Positions 1-7,580 of a DNA stretch of 34,720 nt are shown in pieces (position 1 is the first letter of the stretch; each line of letters begins with the position of its first letter). Both the position numbers and the translations under genes were made by a program. The notes below the pieces were generated by a model. That model was not told the origin of the DNA. It saw nothing but the letters and a program-made list of their open reading frames with translations, and did no database searches. Source of the DNA: Bacteroidia bacterium (lineage in GTDB: Bacteria > Bacteroidota > Bacteroidia > Flavobacteriales > Flavobacteriaceae); NCBI GenBank assembly GCA_030431085.1, contig JAUIJW010000002.1, positions 1 to 34,720 on the forward strand, in the 5' to 3' direction.

Positions 1-1
1 T

Positions 2-472
2 GTTTTTGGCTTAGTTTTATTGATTCTCTTTTTATGGTCTTTTTTACCTAAATCAAAACAATATAAAGAAGAATATCTAATTAAAAACAATCTAAGTTTA
101 GTAGATACAGATTCATTGCATAAACTTCAGCGTAAAGCAAAGCAATTAATTATTGCAGATTCTATTAATGTTTCACTCGGTGAAATGAGTATAGTTTATA
201 GTGTGCAGATAGGAGCCTATAGTCATTTTAATGCCAAGTTAATTTCGGATGATTTAGCGCAGCTTGAGAAGTTTGAGAGTGATGGCTTGAATAAATATGC
301 AGTTGGTAAATTTACAACCTATAAAGAAGCGGTTTTACTGAGAGATGATTTAAAAAGACTTGGTTTTATTGATTGCTTCATCATTGCAAAATCTTTTGGA
401 GAATCTGTTAATATTAAAGAAGCACTAGAGCTTAGTGGTGAAGAATGGATTAGAGGTACTGCAACAAAATAA
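2..472 (+). CDS. SPOR-domain membrane-anchored protein, 5' truncated
   Basis: The frame is open from the left edge to the TAA at 470-472, so the true start lies outside the window. The first visible residues are hydrophobic (VFGLVLLILFLW) and look like an N-terminal membrane segment. They are followed by a charged linker and a C-terminal stretch beginning YSVQIGAYS, with a later KFTTYKEAVLLRDDL and a hydrophobic strand, which is the usual outline of a SPOR domain. SPOR domains bind denuded peptidoglycan, so a periplasmic, septum- or wall-associated role is inferred. menA begins 9 bases downstream in the same direction, so the two are probably cotranscribed; this shows location, not function. 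The SPOR assignment is by pattern only. Confidence 0.65.
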   Translation, partial: VFGLVLLILFLWSFLPKSKQYKEEYLIKNNLSLVDTDSLHKLQRKAKQLIIADSINVSLGEMSIVYSVQIGAYSHFNAKLISDDLAQLEKFESDGLNKYAVGKFTTYKEAVLLRDDLKRLGFIDCFIIAKSFGESVNIKEALELSGEEWIRGTATK

Positions 473-481
473 AATAGCACG

Positions 482-1384
482 TTGGCATCATATAAATCAT
501 GGCTTAAAGCCGCAAGGTTAAGAACATTACCATTATCATTATCTGGAATAATTGTAGGCTCATCATTAGCCTATGCCGAAAACCAATTCAACGGTTGGAT
601 TTTTTTGTTGGCTTCACTTACTACTGTTGGGTTTCAAGTGGTTTCTAACTTTGCAAATGATTATGGTGATGGGGTTAAAGGTACTGATAATGCCGATAGG
701 GTTGGACCTACACGAGCACTACAAAGTGGTGATATTAGCCCTAAACAGATGCTTAAGGCTATTAAAATAGCTTCAATCTTGACTTTTGTTTTAGCCCTTG
801 GCTTGATTATTTTGGCTTTTGGTAAAACTCACTTTAAATATGTATTCTTATTTATCGGGTTTGGTATTGCCAGCATTGTGGCCGCTTTAAAATATACCAT
901 GGGTAAAAAGGCTTATGGTTATAGTGGTTATGGCGATGTTTTTGTGTTTTTGTTTTTTGGATTATTAGGAGTATGTGGAAGTTATTTTCTATACACCAAA
1001 TCATTACATTATTCAGTTTTTTTACCGTCTTTCACCATTGGTTTATTGAGTACTGCTGTATTGAATCTCAATAATATGAGAGATCAAGTCTCTGATAAAA
1101 AGGCTGAGAAAAGAACCTTAGTAGTAAAAATTGGTAATGAATTTGCTAAGTATTACCATTATTACCTGTTAGGAGCTTCATTTCTTTTTGCGTTATGGTA
1201 TACTGCTATTAATTTAGAAAAACCATCTCAATTCTTATTTTTAGGAGCCTATGTTTTTATTTTTAGACATTTTAAGGTGGTTTATGATAATGAAAATCCA
1301 GAAAAGTTAGATCCAGAACTTAAAAAATTAGCGTTAAGCACATTTTTGTTTGCCTTATTGTTTGCCCTAGGATTAATGATTTAA
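482..1384 (+). CDS. menA: 1,4-dihydroxy-2-naphthoate polyprenyltransferase MenA
   Basis: Integral membrane UbiA-family prenyltransferase that attaches the polyprenyl tail to 1,4-dihydroxy-2-naphthoate in menaquinone synthesis. The 300-residue length is normal. The first Asp-rich motif (NDYGDGVKGTD, residues 59-69) and the second (NNMRDQVSD, 197-205) are intact, and the protein alternates hydrophobic helices as expected. The N-terminus (KAARLRTLPLSLSGIIVGS) is typical of flavobacterial MenA. The start is TTG at 482: it is the only start candidate between the upstream stop and the conserved N-terminus. menC and menE lie further along on the same strand. The family call is firm; polyprenyl length cannot be read from sequence. 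Confidence 0.95.
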   Translation: MASYKSWLKAARLRTLPLSLSGIIVGSSLAYAENQFNGWIFLLASLTTVGFQVVSNFANDYGDGVKGTDNADRVGPTRALQSGDISPKQMLKAIKIASILTFVLALGLIILAFGKTHFKYVFLFIGFGIASIVAALKYTMGKKAYGYSGYGDVFVFLFFGLLGVCGSYFLYTKSLHYSVFLPSFTIGLLSTAVLNLNNMRDQVSDKKAEKRTLVVKIGNEFAKYYHYYLLGASFLFALWYTAINLEKPSQFLFLGAYVFIFRHFKVVYDNENPEKLDPELKKLALSTFLFALLFALGLMI

Positions 1385-1421
1385 TCATGATAAACGTCAT
1401 AATTTATTTCACGAATTGAAT

Positions 1422-1429
1422 TATCTTTG
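1422..1429 (+). promoter_or_regulatory. candidate -7 promoter box (TATCTTTG)
   Basis: TATCTTTG matches the Bacteroidetes TAnnTTTG -7 consensus and lies 20 bases upstream of the GTG start at 1449, in the gap after menA. No clear TTG -33 element is seen at the usual spacing, so this is a moderate candidate. If real, the metal-uptake module has its own promoter separate from menA. Confidence 0.4.
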
Positions 1430-1448
1430 CAATGTAATTTTGATTTAA

Positions 1449-1832
1449 GTGAAGAAACTAATTTTTACTCATATTTTTATTAATCTATATATTCTAGCTC
1501 TACTACAGCCAGTGTTGCCATTATTAGATTATGTAGTCAATTATGATTATATTGTTTCAGAATTATGCGTTAACAAATCTAATACTGTTAAAGGTTGTAA
1601 TGGTAAGTGTTATCTAAGTGCTAAGGTAGAAAAGCAAACCAAAGATGATGTTGATAAACCCATTCCTAAATTACCAAAATTAGATTTGAACACATTTCTA
1701 ATATTTGTGATTTTTAATCCATTAGATTGGCACTCTTCAGTGAATAGTGAAATTGAAAAAAAAGTCTATTATTGGAAAGAACAAATAAATTCATTTTATA
1801 TAGGTTCTGTATTCCACCCACCACAGTTTTAA
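1449..1832 (+). CDS. small Cys-containing membrane protein at head of a putative copper-uptake module
   Basis: A 127-residue protein starting at GTG 1449 (MKKLIFTHIF). An N-terminal hydrophobic helix (about residues 4-30) resembles an anchor or uncleaved signal. It is followed by three cysteines, C40, C50 and C54, the last two in a CNGKCYL motif, and the protein ends in HPPQF. I recognise this layout (LC-NK, CNGKCYL, HPP end) as a recurring uncharacterised Bacteroidetes family, but it has no established function. The Cys spacing and the neighbouring Met/His-rich lipoprotein and OprC-like receptor suggest metal handling at the membrane. That role is inferred from context. It may be the Bacteroidetes counterpart of small proteins found beside copper TonB receptors in other phyla. 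Confidence 0.7.
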   Translation: MKKLIFTHIFINLYILALLQPVLPLLDYVVNYDYIVSELCVNKSNTVKGCNGKCYLSAKVEKQTKDDVDKPIPKLPKLDLNTFLIFVIFNPLDWHSSVNSEIEKKVYYWKEQINSFYIGSVFHPPQF

Positions 1833-1854
1833 TTTTACATTTTTTGCAATGTTA

Positions 1855-1913
1855 AGCTGGTAAACACATTTACCCAGCTGTTATTTTGTGTGAACACCAA
1901 AAGTGTTTTGCAC
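1855..1913 (+). repeat. two adjacent inverted repeats in the leader of the lipoprotein gene
   Basis: The first hairpin pairs AGCTGG (1855-1860) with CCAGCT (1874-1879), extended by TAAA/TTTA across one bulged C. The second pairs AACAC (1893-1897) with GTGTT (1903-1907), with an outer GTG/CAC at 1888-1890 and 1911-1913. Neither has a clear U-tract, so they may be a weak terminator for the 127-residue gene or structure in the leader of the next one. Confidence 0.4.
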
Positions 1914-1947
1914 GCCTAAACTTATACCTATTAATAAAAAAACAAAA

Positions 1948-2793
1948 ATGAAAAATTTAAAAAACTTACTGTTATTATTACTAATTAATATGCTTATTGT
2001 TTCATGTTCTGATGATGATCCTAACGAAACGATCGATGAAACTTCGGGGCTTACAAAAATTGAAACTATAAAAAATGATAGTCATACCATAGAATTGTTT
2101 AATGAGATGGGAGTACTCACTAATGGATATAATGACATTGTGTTAAGAATTAAAGAGAATGATTCTGAGACCTATATAGAAAATGCTAGTATCACATGGA
2201 AACCTATGATGCATATGACTACAATGATGCATTCTTGTCCGAAATCTATGGTATCAAAAATTGAGTTCGCTAAAACTTTATATACAGGTTATATTGTATT
2301 TCAAATGCCAGGAAACGCATCAGAGGGATGGGATTTAACCATCAATTATACCATAGATGGGATAGATTATGAGGCCAAAGGCGATATAGATGTAAAAATG
2401 GCTGCAGATAAAATTAGCACTGTATTTATGGGAACAGATGATACAAGGTATGTGCTATCTATTAAAAATCCATATGATTTAGAAGTGAAACTGAACGAAG
2501 TTGAAATGACATTACATAAAATGGAGGATATGATGACTTTTACCGTAGTAGAAGATTATAAAATTATGTTAGACCCAAGAATGCCCAGTATGGGTAATCA
2601 CTCTTCCCCCAATAATGTTGATTTAACCTTTAATGCTTCACATAAAATGTACGAAGGAAAACTGTCATTAACAATGACCGGTTTATGGAGATTAAACCTG
2701 ATGCTATTGAATGATAGTGGAGAGCTCCTTAAAGGTACCGAAGTTACAGAAAGTAACGAGAGTAGCGACCTGTATGTAGAGTTTGAATTTTAA
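1948..2793 (+). CDS. Met/His-rich lipoprotein with two tandem YtkA/FixH-like domains
   Basis: 281-residue lipoprotein. The frame is open from a GTG at 1903, but the ATG at 1948 gives a proper lipoprotein signal with lipobox IVSC (C20) and is preferred. Two similar halves follow. The first carries KPMMHMTTMMHSCP (residues 86-98) and then YTGYIVFQMPG with a Trp at 128. The second carries DPRMPSMGNHSSP (209-221) and then YEGKLSLTMTG with a Trp at 247. This pairing of a Met/His-Pro motif with a Y-x-G...M-x-G...W strand pattern is what YtkA-like domains look like, here duplicated. Clustered Met and His suggest Cu(I)/Cu(II) binding. It lies between a Cys-bearing small protein and an OprC-like receptor, so a copper-chaperone or delivery role is inferred. 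Confidence 0.75.
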   Translation: MKNLKNLLLLLLINMLIVSCSDDDPNETIDETSGLTKIETIKNDSHTIELFNEMGVLTNGYNDIVLRIKENDSETYIENASITWKPMMHMTTMMHSCPKSMVSKIEFAKTLYTGYIVFQMPGNASEGWDLTINYTIDGIDYEAKGDIDVKMAADKISTVFMGTDDTRYVLSIKNPYDLEVKLNEVEMTLHKMEDMMTFTVVEDYKIMLDPRMPSMGNHSSPNNVDLTFNASHKMYEGKLSLTMTGLWRLNLMLLNDSGELLKGTEVTESNESSDLYVEFEF

Positions 2794-2802
2794 CTAATAC
2801 CA

Positions 2803-2833
2803 TTACCTACTACAAGTTTTTTGTAGTAGGTAA
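2803..2833 (+). repeat. perfect 13-bp hairpin just upstream of the TonB receptor start
   Basis: TTACCTACTACAA (2803-2815) pairs exactly with TTGTAGTAGGTAA (2821-2833) around a five-base GTTTT loop. It fills most of the gap between the lipoprotein stop (2793) and the receptor ATG (2841). Only CTTTACT follows, so it is not a canonical U-tailed terminator. It may be a U-less terminator/attenuator, an mRNA stabiliser for the upstream genes, or a translation-control structure. Confidence 0.6.
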
Positions 2834-2840
2834 CTTTACT

Positions 2841-4832
2841 ATGAAAAAAGTACTAATAACATTATGGTTCTTTAGCTTAAGCATTACAACAATGCATGCT
2901 CAGGAGATAGATACAATATTACCTGTTCAATTAGAAGAAGTAATTTTAATAGGTAAAGAAAAATCTCAAAACAAGGAAAATATCAAACCACTAGCTACTA
3001 TTGATGAATATCTAGAGAAGTCGAATAAAATTACCATGATAAAAAGAGGTAATTACGCCTGGGAACCTGCTATCAATAATATGGTTTCAGATCGGCTCTC
3101 TGTTACCATAGATGGGATGCAAATTTTTGGGGCTTGCACCGATAAAATGGACCCAACCACGTCTTATGTAGATATTTCAAATTTAGAAGAGGTCAATATT
3201 TTATCTGGCCAACAAGGTTCTGAGAATGGCGCGACGATTGGAGGTGGTATTGATATGAAAATGCAAAAAGGTCAATTTGGAGAACAACATTGGGATATAG
3301 GTCTAGATAGTGGATTTGAATCTAATGGCAACGCTACTATTTTGAGCACAGAATTTAGTTATAACGACTCATCATGGTTTGCTAATGCTGATGTAATGTA
3401 TAGAAAATCTGGAAATTACTTTGCCGGAGGAAATAAAGAGGTTAAGTTCTCTCAGTATGAAAAATTTAATGTTTCTGCCGTAACTGGCTATAAAATTAAT
3501 GATGAAAGTGACATTACTGCCACTGTAATTTTTGATAAAGCCACAGATATTGGCTATCCTGCGCTAACCATGGATGTATCTTTAGCGCAAGCTATTATAG
3601 GCTCAGTAGGCTATAATCATAAAAATGTAGGAATATTCGATCTAATTGAAACAAAACTTTACGCCAACACCATTACACATGTAATGGATGACACCAAAAG
3701 GCCGGATGTACCAATCCATATGGATATGCCAGGGTGGAGTGATACTTACGGGTTTTATGCAAAAGCACATAAAACTCATCAAAAGCATCACTTCTTATTT
3801 AATATCAATAGTTATTATAATAAGTCATTGGCAGAAATGACAATGTATCCTAATGATCCAAATGAAAATCCAATGTTTATGTTAACATGGCCAGATGTAA
3901 GAACTTGGTACTCCGGATTTTATGGAGAAGATAATTTAACCATAAGTGAAGTAGATAAAATTAAGGTTACAGCGCGAATTGGATTTCAAAACGAGGAAGT
4001 TGCTAGTGAATTTGGTTTAAATAGCTTACGTATTTTTTATCCAGACATGTCGTCTACTCAAAATAGATTTTTATTGAGTTTTTCTGGTCAATATGAACTT
4101 AAGAAAAACCAATACGAACTTATCGTCAGTACAGGGTATGGTGAAAGAGCACCTTCGGTTTCTGAGGGGTATGGATTTTATTTATTCAACAGTTTTGATA
4201 ATTTTGATTATCTAGGTAACCCTTATCTTGACAAAGAAAAGTCCATTGAATTGAATGTTGCAGGTAATTACAAGCTAAATAATTTTAAGTTTGGATTAGA
4301 ATCTTCTTTTTTTTATATCAGAGATTATATCATAGGAGAAATAGATCCAACGTTAAGTCCGATGACTATAGGAGCTAACGGTGTAAAAGTTTATAGACCA
4401 TTAGATTATGCTACTATTTGGAATTCTAATATTGATGTAACATACTCTTTTTTAAATCATTTTGAACTAATTGGAGGTATTGGCTACAGTTTAGGTAAAG
4501 ATTATGAAAATAATAATTTACCATTAATAAGTCCGCTTAATTATCGAGCTTCATTGCAGTATTCCAAGGCCATGTTCTTTGCAGAAATTGGCTTAACGGG
4601 TGCCTCTAAACAGAATAATTTTGCTGGTGATTATGGAGAGGATCAATCGGATGCCTATACCATATTTAATGCCAATACTTCATATAATTTTTACTTAGGG
4701 AAGAATAAAATGATTGTTAAGGCAGGAATAGAAAATATATTCGACCAGTTTTATTCTACTTATGCAGATTGGAATAATATACCTAGAATGGGGAGAAATG
4801 TGTTTTTAAATTTATCTTATTTGTTCGATTAA
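2841..4832 (+). CDS. TonB-dependent receptor, OprC/NosA-like, probable copper importer
   Basis: 663-residue outer-membrane receptor starting at ATG 2841. It has a signal peptide ending in HAQ (residue 21), a plug domain (about 40-145) and a barrel closing with ...FLNLSYLFD. The plug carries VTIDGMQIFGACTDKMDP, in which C99 and M103 form a CxxxM motif. This stretch closely resembles the copper receptors OprC and NosA, where CxxxM plus a His/Met pair from the barrel binds copper. A candidate second half is HMDM at 293-296, although OprC's is described as HxM, so the match is not exact. Further Met-rich segments lie at 333-347 (MTMYP, MFML). There is no STN or carboxypeptidase-like domain, unlike the receptor at 12515-15265. 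Copper as ligand is a family-based inference. Confidence 0.85.
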   Translation: MKKVLITLWFFSLSITTMHAQEIDTILPVQLEEVILIGKEKSQNKENIKPLATIDEYLEKSNKITMIKRGNYAWEPAINNMVSDRLSVTIDGMQIFGACTDKMDPTTSYVDISNLEEVNILSGQQGSENGATIGGGIDMKMQKGQFGEQHWDIGLDSGFESNGNATILSTEFSYNDSSWFANADVMYRKSGNYFAGGNKEVKFSQYEKFNVSAVTGYKINDESDITATVIFDKATDIGYPALTMDVSLAQAIIGSVGYNHKNVGIFDLIETKLYANTITHVMDDTKRPDVPIHMDMPGWSDTYGFYAKAHKTHQKHHFLFNINSYYNKSLAEMTMYPNDPNENPMFMLTWPDVRTWYSGFYGEDNLTISEVDKIKVTARIGFQNEEVASEFGLNSLRIFYPDMSSTQNRFLLSFSGQYELKKNQYELIVSTGYGERAPSVSEGYGFYLFNSFDNFDYLGNPYLDKEKSIELNVAGNYKLNNFKFGLESSFFYIRDYIIGEIDPTLSPMTIGANGVKVYRPLDYATIWNSNIDVTYSFLNHFELIGGIGYSLGKDYENNNLPLISPLNYRASLQYSKAMFFAEIGLTGASKQNNFAGDYGEDQSDAYTIFNANTSYNFYLGKNKMIVKAGIENIFDQFYSTYADWNNIPRMGRNVFLNLSYLFD

Positions 4833-4897
4833 GCTAGGATTTAAAATATTTTTTTTTACTTCAATTTATAGTAATTTTATGGATTAAATCCTTTAAA

Positions 4898-5575
4898 ATG
4901 AAAATTACTTATTTAGGCCATGCCTCTTTACAAATAGAAATTGCTGGGAAAATACTTATAGTAGATCCTTTTATTTCGGCTAATGAATTAGCTAAGCATA
5001 TTGACGTTAATGCTCTTAAAGTAGATTATATTTTAATCACCCACGCACATCAAGATCATGTTTTAGATGTTGAGACTATTGCTAAAAACTCAGAGGCCAT
5101 CATTATATCAAATTATGAAATAGCCTCCCATTACGAAAGGTTAGGTTTTAAAGCCCATCCGATGAACCATGGGGGTAGCTGGTCATTTGAATTTGGTAAA
5201 TTAAGTTATACCAATGCCATACATACTAGCTCTTTTGCTGATGGTAGTTATGGAGGCCAACCTGGTGGTTTTATTATCGAAACCACTTCTAATAATATTT
5301 ATATTGCAGGTGATACGGCGTTGACAATGGATATGAAGTTAATTCCGTTACAAACCAATATAGACCTGGCTGTTTTACCTATAGGCGATAATTTTACAAT
5401 GGGTGTAGAAAGTGCAGTTATTGCTTCTGAGTTCGTAGAATGTACTAAGGTGTTAGGATACCATTATGATACCTTTGGTTATATTAAAATTGATCATGAA
5501 GCGGCTAGGCAGCATTTTAAATCAAAAGGAAGAGAGTTACTATTGTTAGACATTGGTCAAGAAATCGAGATTTGA
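4898..5575 (+). CDS. UPF0173-type metal-dependent hydrolase (metallo-beta-lactamase fold)
   Basis: 225-residue protein with the metallo-beta-lactamase signature THAHQDH (H49, H51, D53, H54). It also has the N-terminal GHAS (H8), VDPF (D23), AIHTSS, a later GDTALT and GYHYDTF near the C-terminus, which fit the UPF0173/YtkL-like group. Such proteins bind two divalent metals; the substrate is unknown. It has no signal peptide, so it is cytoplasmic. It lies between menA and menC, an arrangement I associate with flavobacterial menaquinone loci, but a direct role in the pathway is not established. The ATG at 4898 is the first in frame with the conserved beta-strand MKITYLGHAS. Confidence 0.88.
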   Translation: MKITYLGHASLQIEIAGKILIVDPFISANELAKHIDVNALKVDYILITHAHQDHVLDVETIAKNSEAIIISNYEIASHYERLGFKAHPMNHGGSWSFEFGKLSYTNAIHTSSFADGSYGGQPGGFIIETTSNNIYIAGDTALTMDMKLIPLQTNIDLAVLPIGDNFTMGVESAVIASEFVECTKVLGYHYDTFGYIKIDHEAARQHFKSKGRELLLLDIGQEIEI

Positions 5576-5645
5576 AAAACGCTTATATTTTAGGTTTTTA
5601 CAGGTGATTTAATTAACTTTCTTAACATAAAGTAGACTAGAAATT

Positions 5646-6080
5646 ATGAAATACACTAACGAAGTTATAATCAAAAAACCTATAGATGAGGTAATAGAAT
5701 TATTTGATAATGTTGAAAATATGTATCAATGGCAACCAGAGTTACAGAGTTTTGAAACATTCGAAGGTATAGAAGGCAAAGAGGGTGCTAAATCTAGATT
5801 AAAGTATAAAATGGGGAGTAGAGATGTTGAAATGATAAAAACAATTCTAGTGAAGAATTTACCCAAGGAGTTCTCAGGTACTTATGAAGCTAAAGGTGTG
5901 TTTAATGAAATAAAAAATTCTTTTATAAAGATAGATGATAACACTACAAAGTGGGTGTCAGAAAATGTATTTCATTTTAGCGGTTTTATGAAATTAATGG
6001 CCTTTTTTATGCCAGGAGCCTTTAAAAAGCAGTCTCAAAAATATTTAGATTTGTTTAAAGAGTTTGTAGAAAAACAATAA
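5646..6080 (+). CDS. SRPBCC-superfamily protein
   Basis: A 144-residue cytoplasmic protein without signal peptide. The opening YTNEVIIKKPIDEVIELFDN, a following W in MYQWQPEL and a C-terminal long helix (KYLDLFKEFVEK) give the START/polyketide-cyclase-like layout: beta strand, two short helices, seven-stranded sheet, closing helix. The fold usually binds a hydrophobic ligand in a central groove; no catalytic residue can be named. It is 11 bases before a VOC-family gene, and the two are probably cotranscribed. Role in the cell unknown. Confidence 0.75.
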   Translation: MKYTNEVIIKKPIDEVIELFDNVENMYQWQPELQSFETFEGIEGKEGAKSRLKYKMGSRDVEMIKTILVKNLPKEFSGTYEAKGVFNEIKNSFIKIDDNTTKWVSENVFHFSGFMKLMAFFMPGAFKKQSQKYLDLFKEFVEKQ

Positions 6081-6091
6081 TTATTATAGGT

Positions 6092-6478
6092 ATGAGAGCC
6101 GAAAATATGGTGAGTTGGTTTGAAATCCCTGTACTAGATATGGATAGGGCCAAAGTTTTTTATGAAAAAGTATTCGAGATTGACATCAAATTACAGTATT
6201 TCGGTAAAACCATTATGGGGTGGTTTCCAACCCCTCAAAATGAGAAGGCTCATGGGGCCAATGGATCGTTAGTTTATAATCCCGAGTTTTATACACCTAC
6301 CGCCAATGGTGCATTGGTATATTTTTCGTCTGCTGAGATAACCAGTGAGTTGGGTAGGGTAGAGTTTGCAGGCGGTATTGTGTTGCAAGGAAAGACACTA
6401 ATTAGTGAAGAGATTGGTTATATGGCTTTGATATTAGATACAGAAGGAAATAGAATAGCACTTTATTCTAAATTATAG
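6092..6478 (+). CDS. VOC (glyoxalase/bleomycin-resistance) family protein
   Basis: A 128-residue protein with the vicinal-oxygen-chelate pattern: VSWFEIPVLDMDRAKVFYEKVF at the N-terminus and GYMALILDTEGNRIALYSK at the C-terminus, ending in the usual acidic-residue strand. This is the length of a single VOC unit that dimerises. The substrate cannot be told from sequence. The N-terminal metal-ligand His of true glyoxalases is replaced (WFEIPV), so enzymatic glyoxalase activity is doubtful. It is just upstream of menC, with 19 bases between its stop and the likely menC start, and may share that transcript. Confidence 0.85.
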   Translation: MRAENMVSWFEIPVLDMDRAKVFYEKVFEIDIKLQYFGKTIMGWFPTPQNEKAHGANGSLVYNPEFYTPTANGALVYFSSAEITSELGRVEFAGGIVLQGKTLISEEIGYMALILDTEGNRIALYSKL

Positions 6479-6497
6479 TTACTTAAATTAATAAGAG

Positions 6498-7535
6498 ATC
6501 AAAGCAACATTCCATAAATACATTTTAAATTTTAAAACGCCAGGAGGTACCTCTAGAGGTGTATTACATCAAAAAGAAACTTACTTTTTGAAGATCCAAA
6601 AAGACCAACAGATGGGCATTGGAGAATGTGCTCTCTTTCGAGGATTAAGCCATGATGATAGACCAGACTATGAAACAGTTCTTCAGCGCTTATGCATAGA
6701 GATTAATAAATCGCCATCTGATTTATTAAAGGATTTAATCGATTATCCGTCTATCCAATTCGGTCTAGAACAGGCATTACTCTCCTTAAAACAAAGAAAT
6801 AAATTTGAATTGTTTCCTTCAGAGTTTACACAGGGCAAAGCTAATATTTCAATTAATGGATTGATTTGGATGGGTGATAAAGATTTTATGAAAAAGCAAA
6901 TCATCGAAAAGTTAAAAGATGGATTTACAACGATTAAATTAAAAATAGGAGCTATAGATTTTCAAACTGAATTGAATTTAATTAAACTTATTCGCAAAGA
7001 ATTTAACCCAGATGAAATTGAAATAAGAGTAGATGCTAATGGTGCTTTTTTACCTCATGAGGCTTTAGATAAAATGAAACGTTTAGCAGAATTTAATTTA
7101 CACTCTATAGAACAACCAATACAACAGGGACAAATCGAGTCTATGGCAAAACTTTGTCGAGACACTCCTTTACCAATAGCTTTAGACGAGGAACTTATTG
7201 GTGTGGTAGATTACGATTTAAAAGAACAACTTATCGATATAATTAAACCGCAGTATATTATTTTGAAACCTAGTTTGGTTGGAGGGTTTAAAGGGAGTAG
7301 AGAATGGATTACTATTGCAGAAAAATATAATATTCAATGGTGGATTACCTCTGCATTAGAAAGTAATATTGGATTGAATGCCATTGCTCAATATACCTAC
7401 AAGTTAAAGCCTACATTACCACAAGGTCTGGGTACAGGTGGCTTGTTTAATAACAACATCGAAGCACCATTAGAAGTTGTTAAAGGAAGTTTAAGATACA
7501 ATACCCAGTTAAATTGGGGAGAATTACCCTGTTAA
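6498..7535 (+). CDS. menC: o-succinylbenzoate synthase MenC with apparent non-AUG (AUC) start
   Basis: Enolase-superfamily enzyme that dehydrates SHCHC to o-succinylbenzoate in menaquinone synthesis. The superfamily catalytic set is intact: KLK (K147, K149), D179 in VDANG, E205 in SIEQP, D230 in ALDEE and K257 in LKPS (numbering from 6498). The first standard start in frame is TTG 6588, but the frame is open 30 codons further up to the TAA at 6492-6494. Those codons encode the conserved N-terminus KATFHKYILNFKTPGGTSRG and KETYFLKI of the capping domain, as in flavobacterial MenC. The codon where the usual initiator Met should fall is ATC at 6498; the only other near-cognate is ATT 6522. Either initiation is non-canonical or this base is a mutation or sequencing error. 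Starting at 6588 would remove part of the capping domain. Confidence 0.85.
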   Translation: MKATFHKYILNFKTPGGTSRGVLHQKETYFLKIQKDQQMGIGECALFRGLSHDDRPDYETVLQRLCIEINKSPSDLLKDLIDYPSIQFGLEQALLSLKQRNKFELFPSEFTQGKANISINGLIWMGDKDFMKKQIIEKLKDGFTTIKLKIGAIDFQTELNLIKLIRKEFNPDEIEIRVDANGAFLPHEALDKMKRLAEFNLHSIEQPIQQGQIESMAKLCRDTPLPIALDEELIGVVDYDLKEQLIDIIKPQYIILKPSLVGGFKGSREWITIAEKYNIQWWITSALESNIGLNAIAQYTYKLKPTLPQGLGTGGLFNNNIEAPLEVVKGSLRYNTQLNWGELPC

Positions 7536-7552
7536 GGCATGTTTAATTTATG

Positions 7553-7560
7553 TATCTTTC
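7553..7560 (+). promoter_or_regulatory. weak candidate -7 box (TATCTTTC)
   Basis: TATCTTTC differs from the Bacteroidetes TAnnTTTG box at the last base and lies 20 bases before the ATG at 7581. No TTG -33 element is seen. It could allow separate expression of the CPBP protease and menE. Confidence 0.25.
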
Positions 7561-7580
7561 CCTCCTGATAAATTAATTAT

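Noticed and set aside
573-770. 65-codon plus-strand frame
   Set aside because: It is an alternative frame inside menA and shows no protein-like composition.
1903-1947. GTG 1903 start for the Met/His lipoprotein
   Set aside because: The added 15 residues precede a complete lipoprotein signal at ATG 1948 and have no conserved character.
2841-4832. Vitamin B12 or siderophore receptor, given the B12 adenosyltransferase elsewhere in the window
   Set aside because: The CxxxM plug motif and Met/His-rich neighbours match copper receptors; no B12 riboswitch or iron-related gene is visible nearby.
4873-4894. Short palindrome GGATTAAATCC before the hydrolase gene
   Set aside because: Five-base arms in AT-rich sequence are expected by chance, and no spacing or partner suggests an operator.
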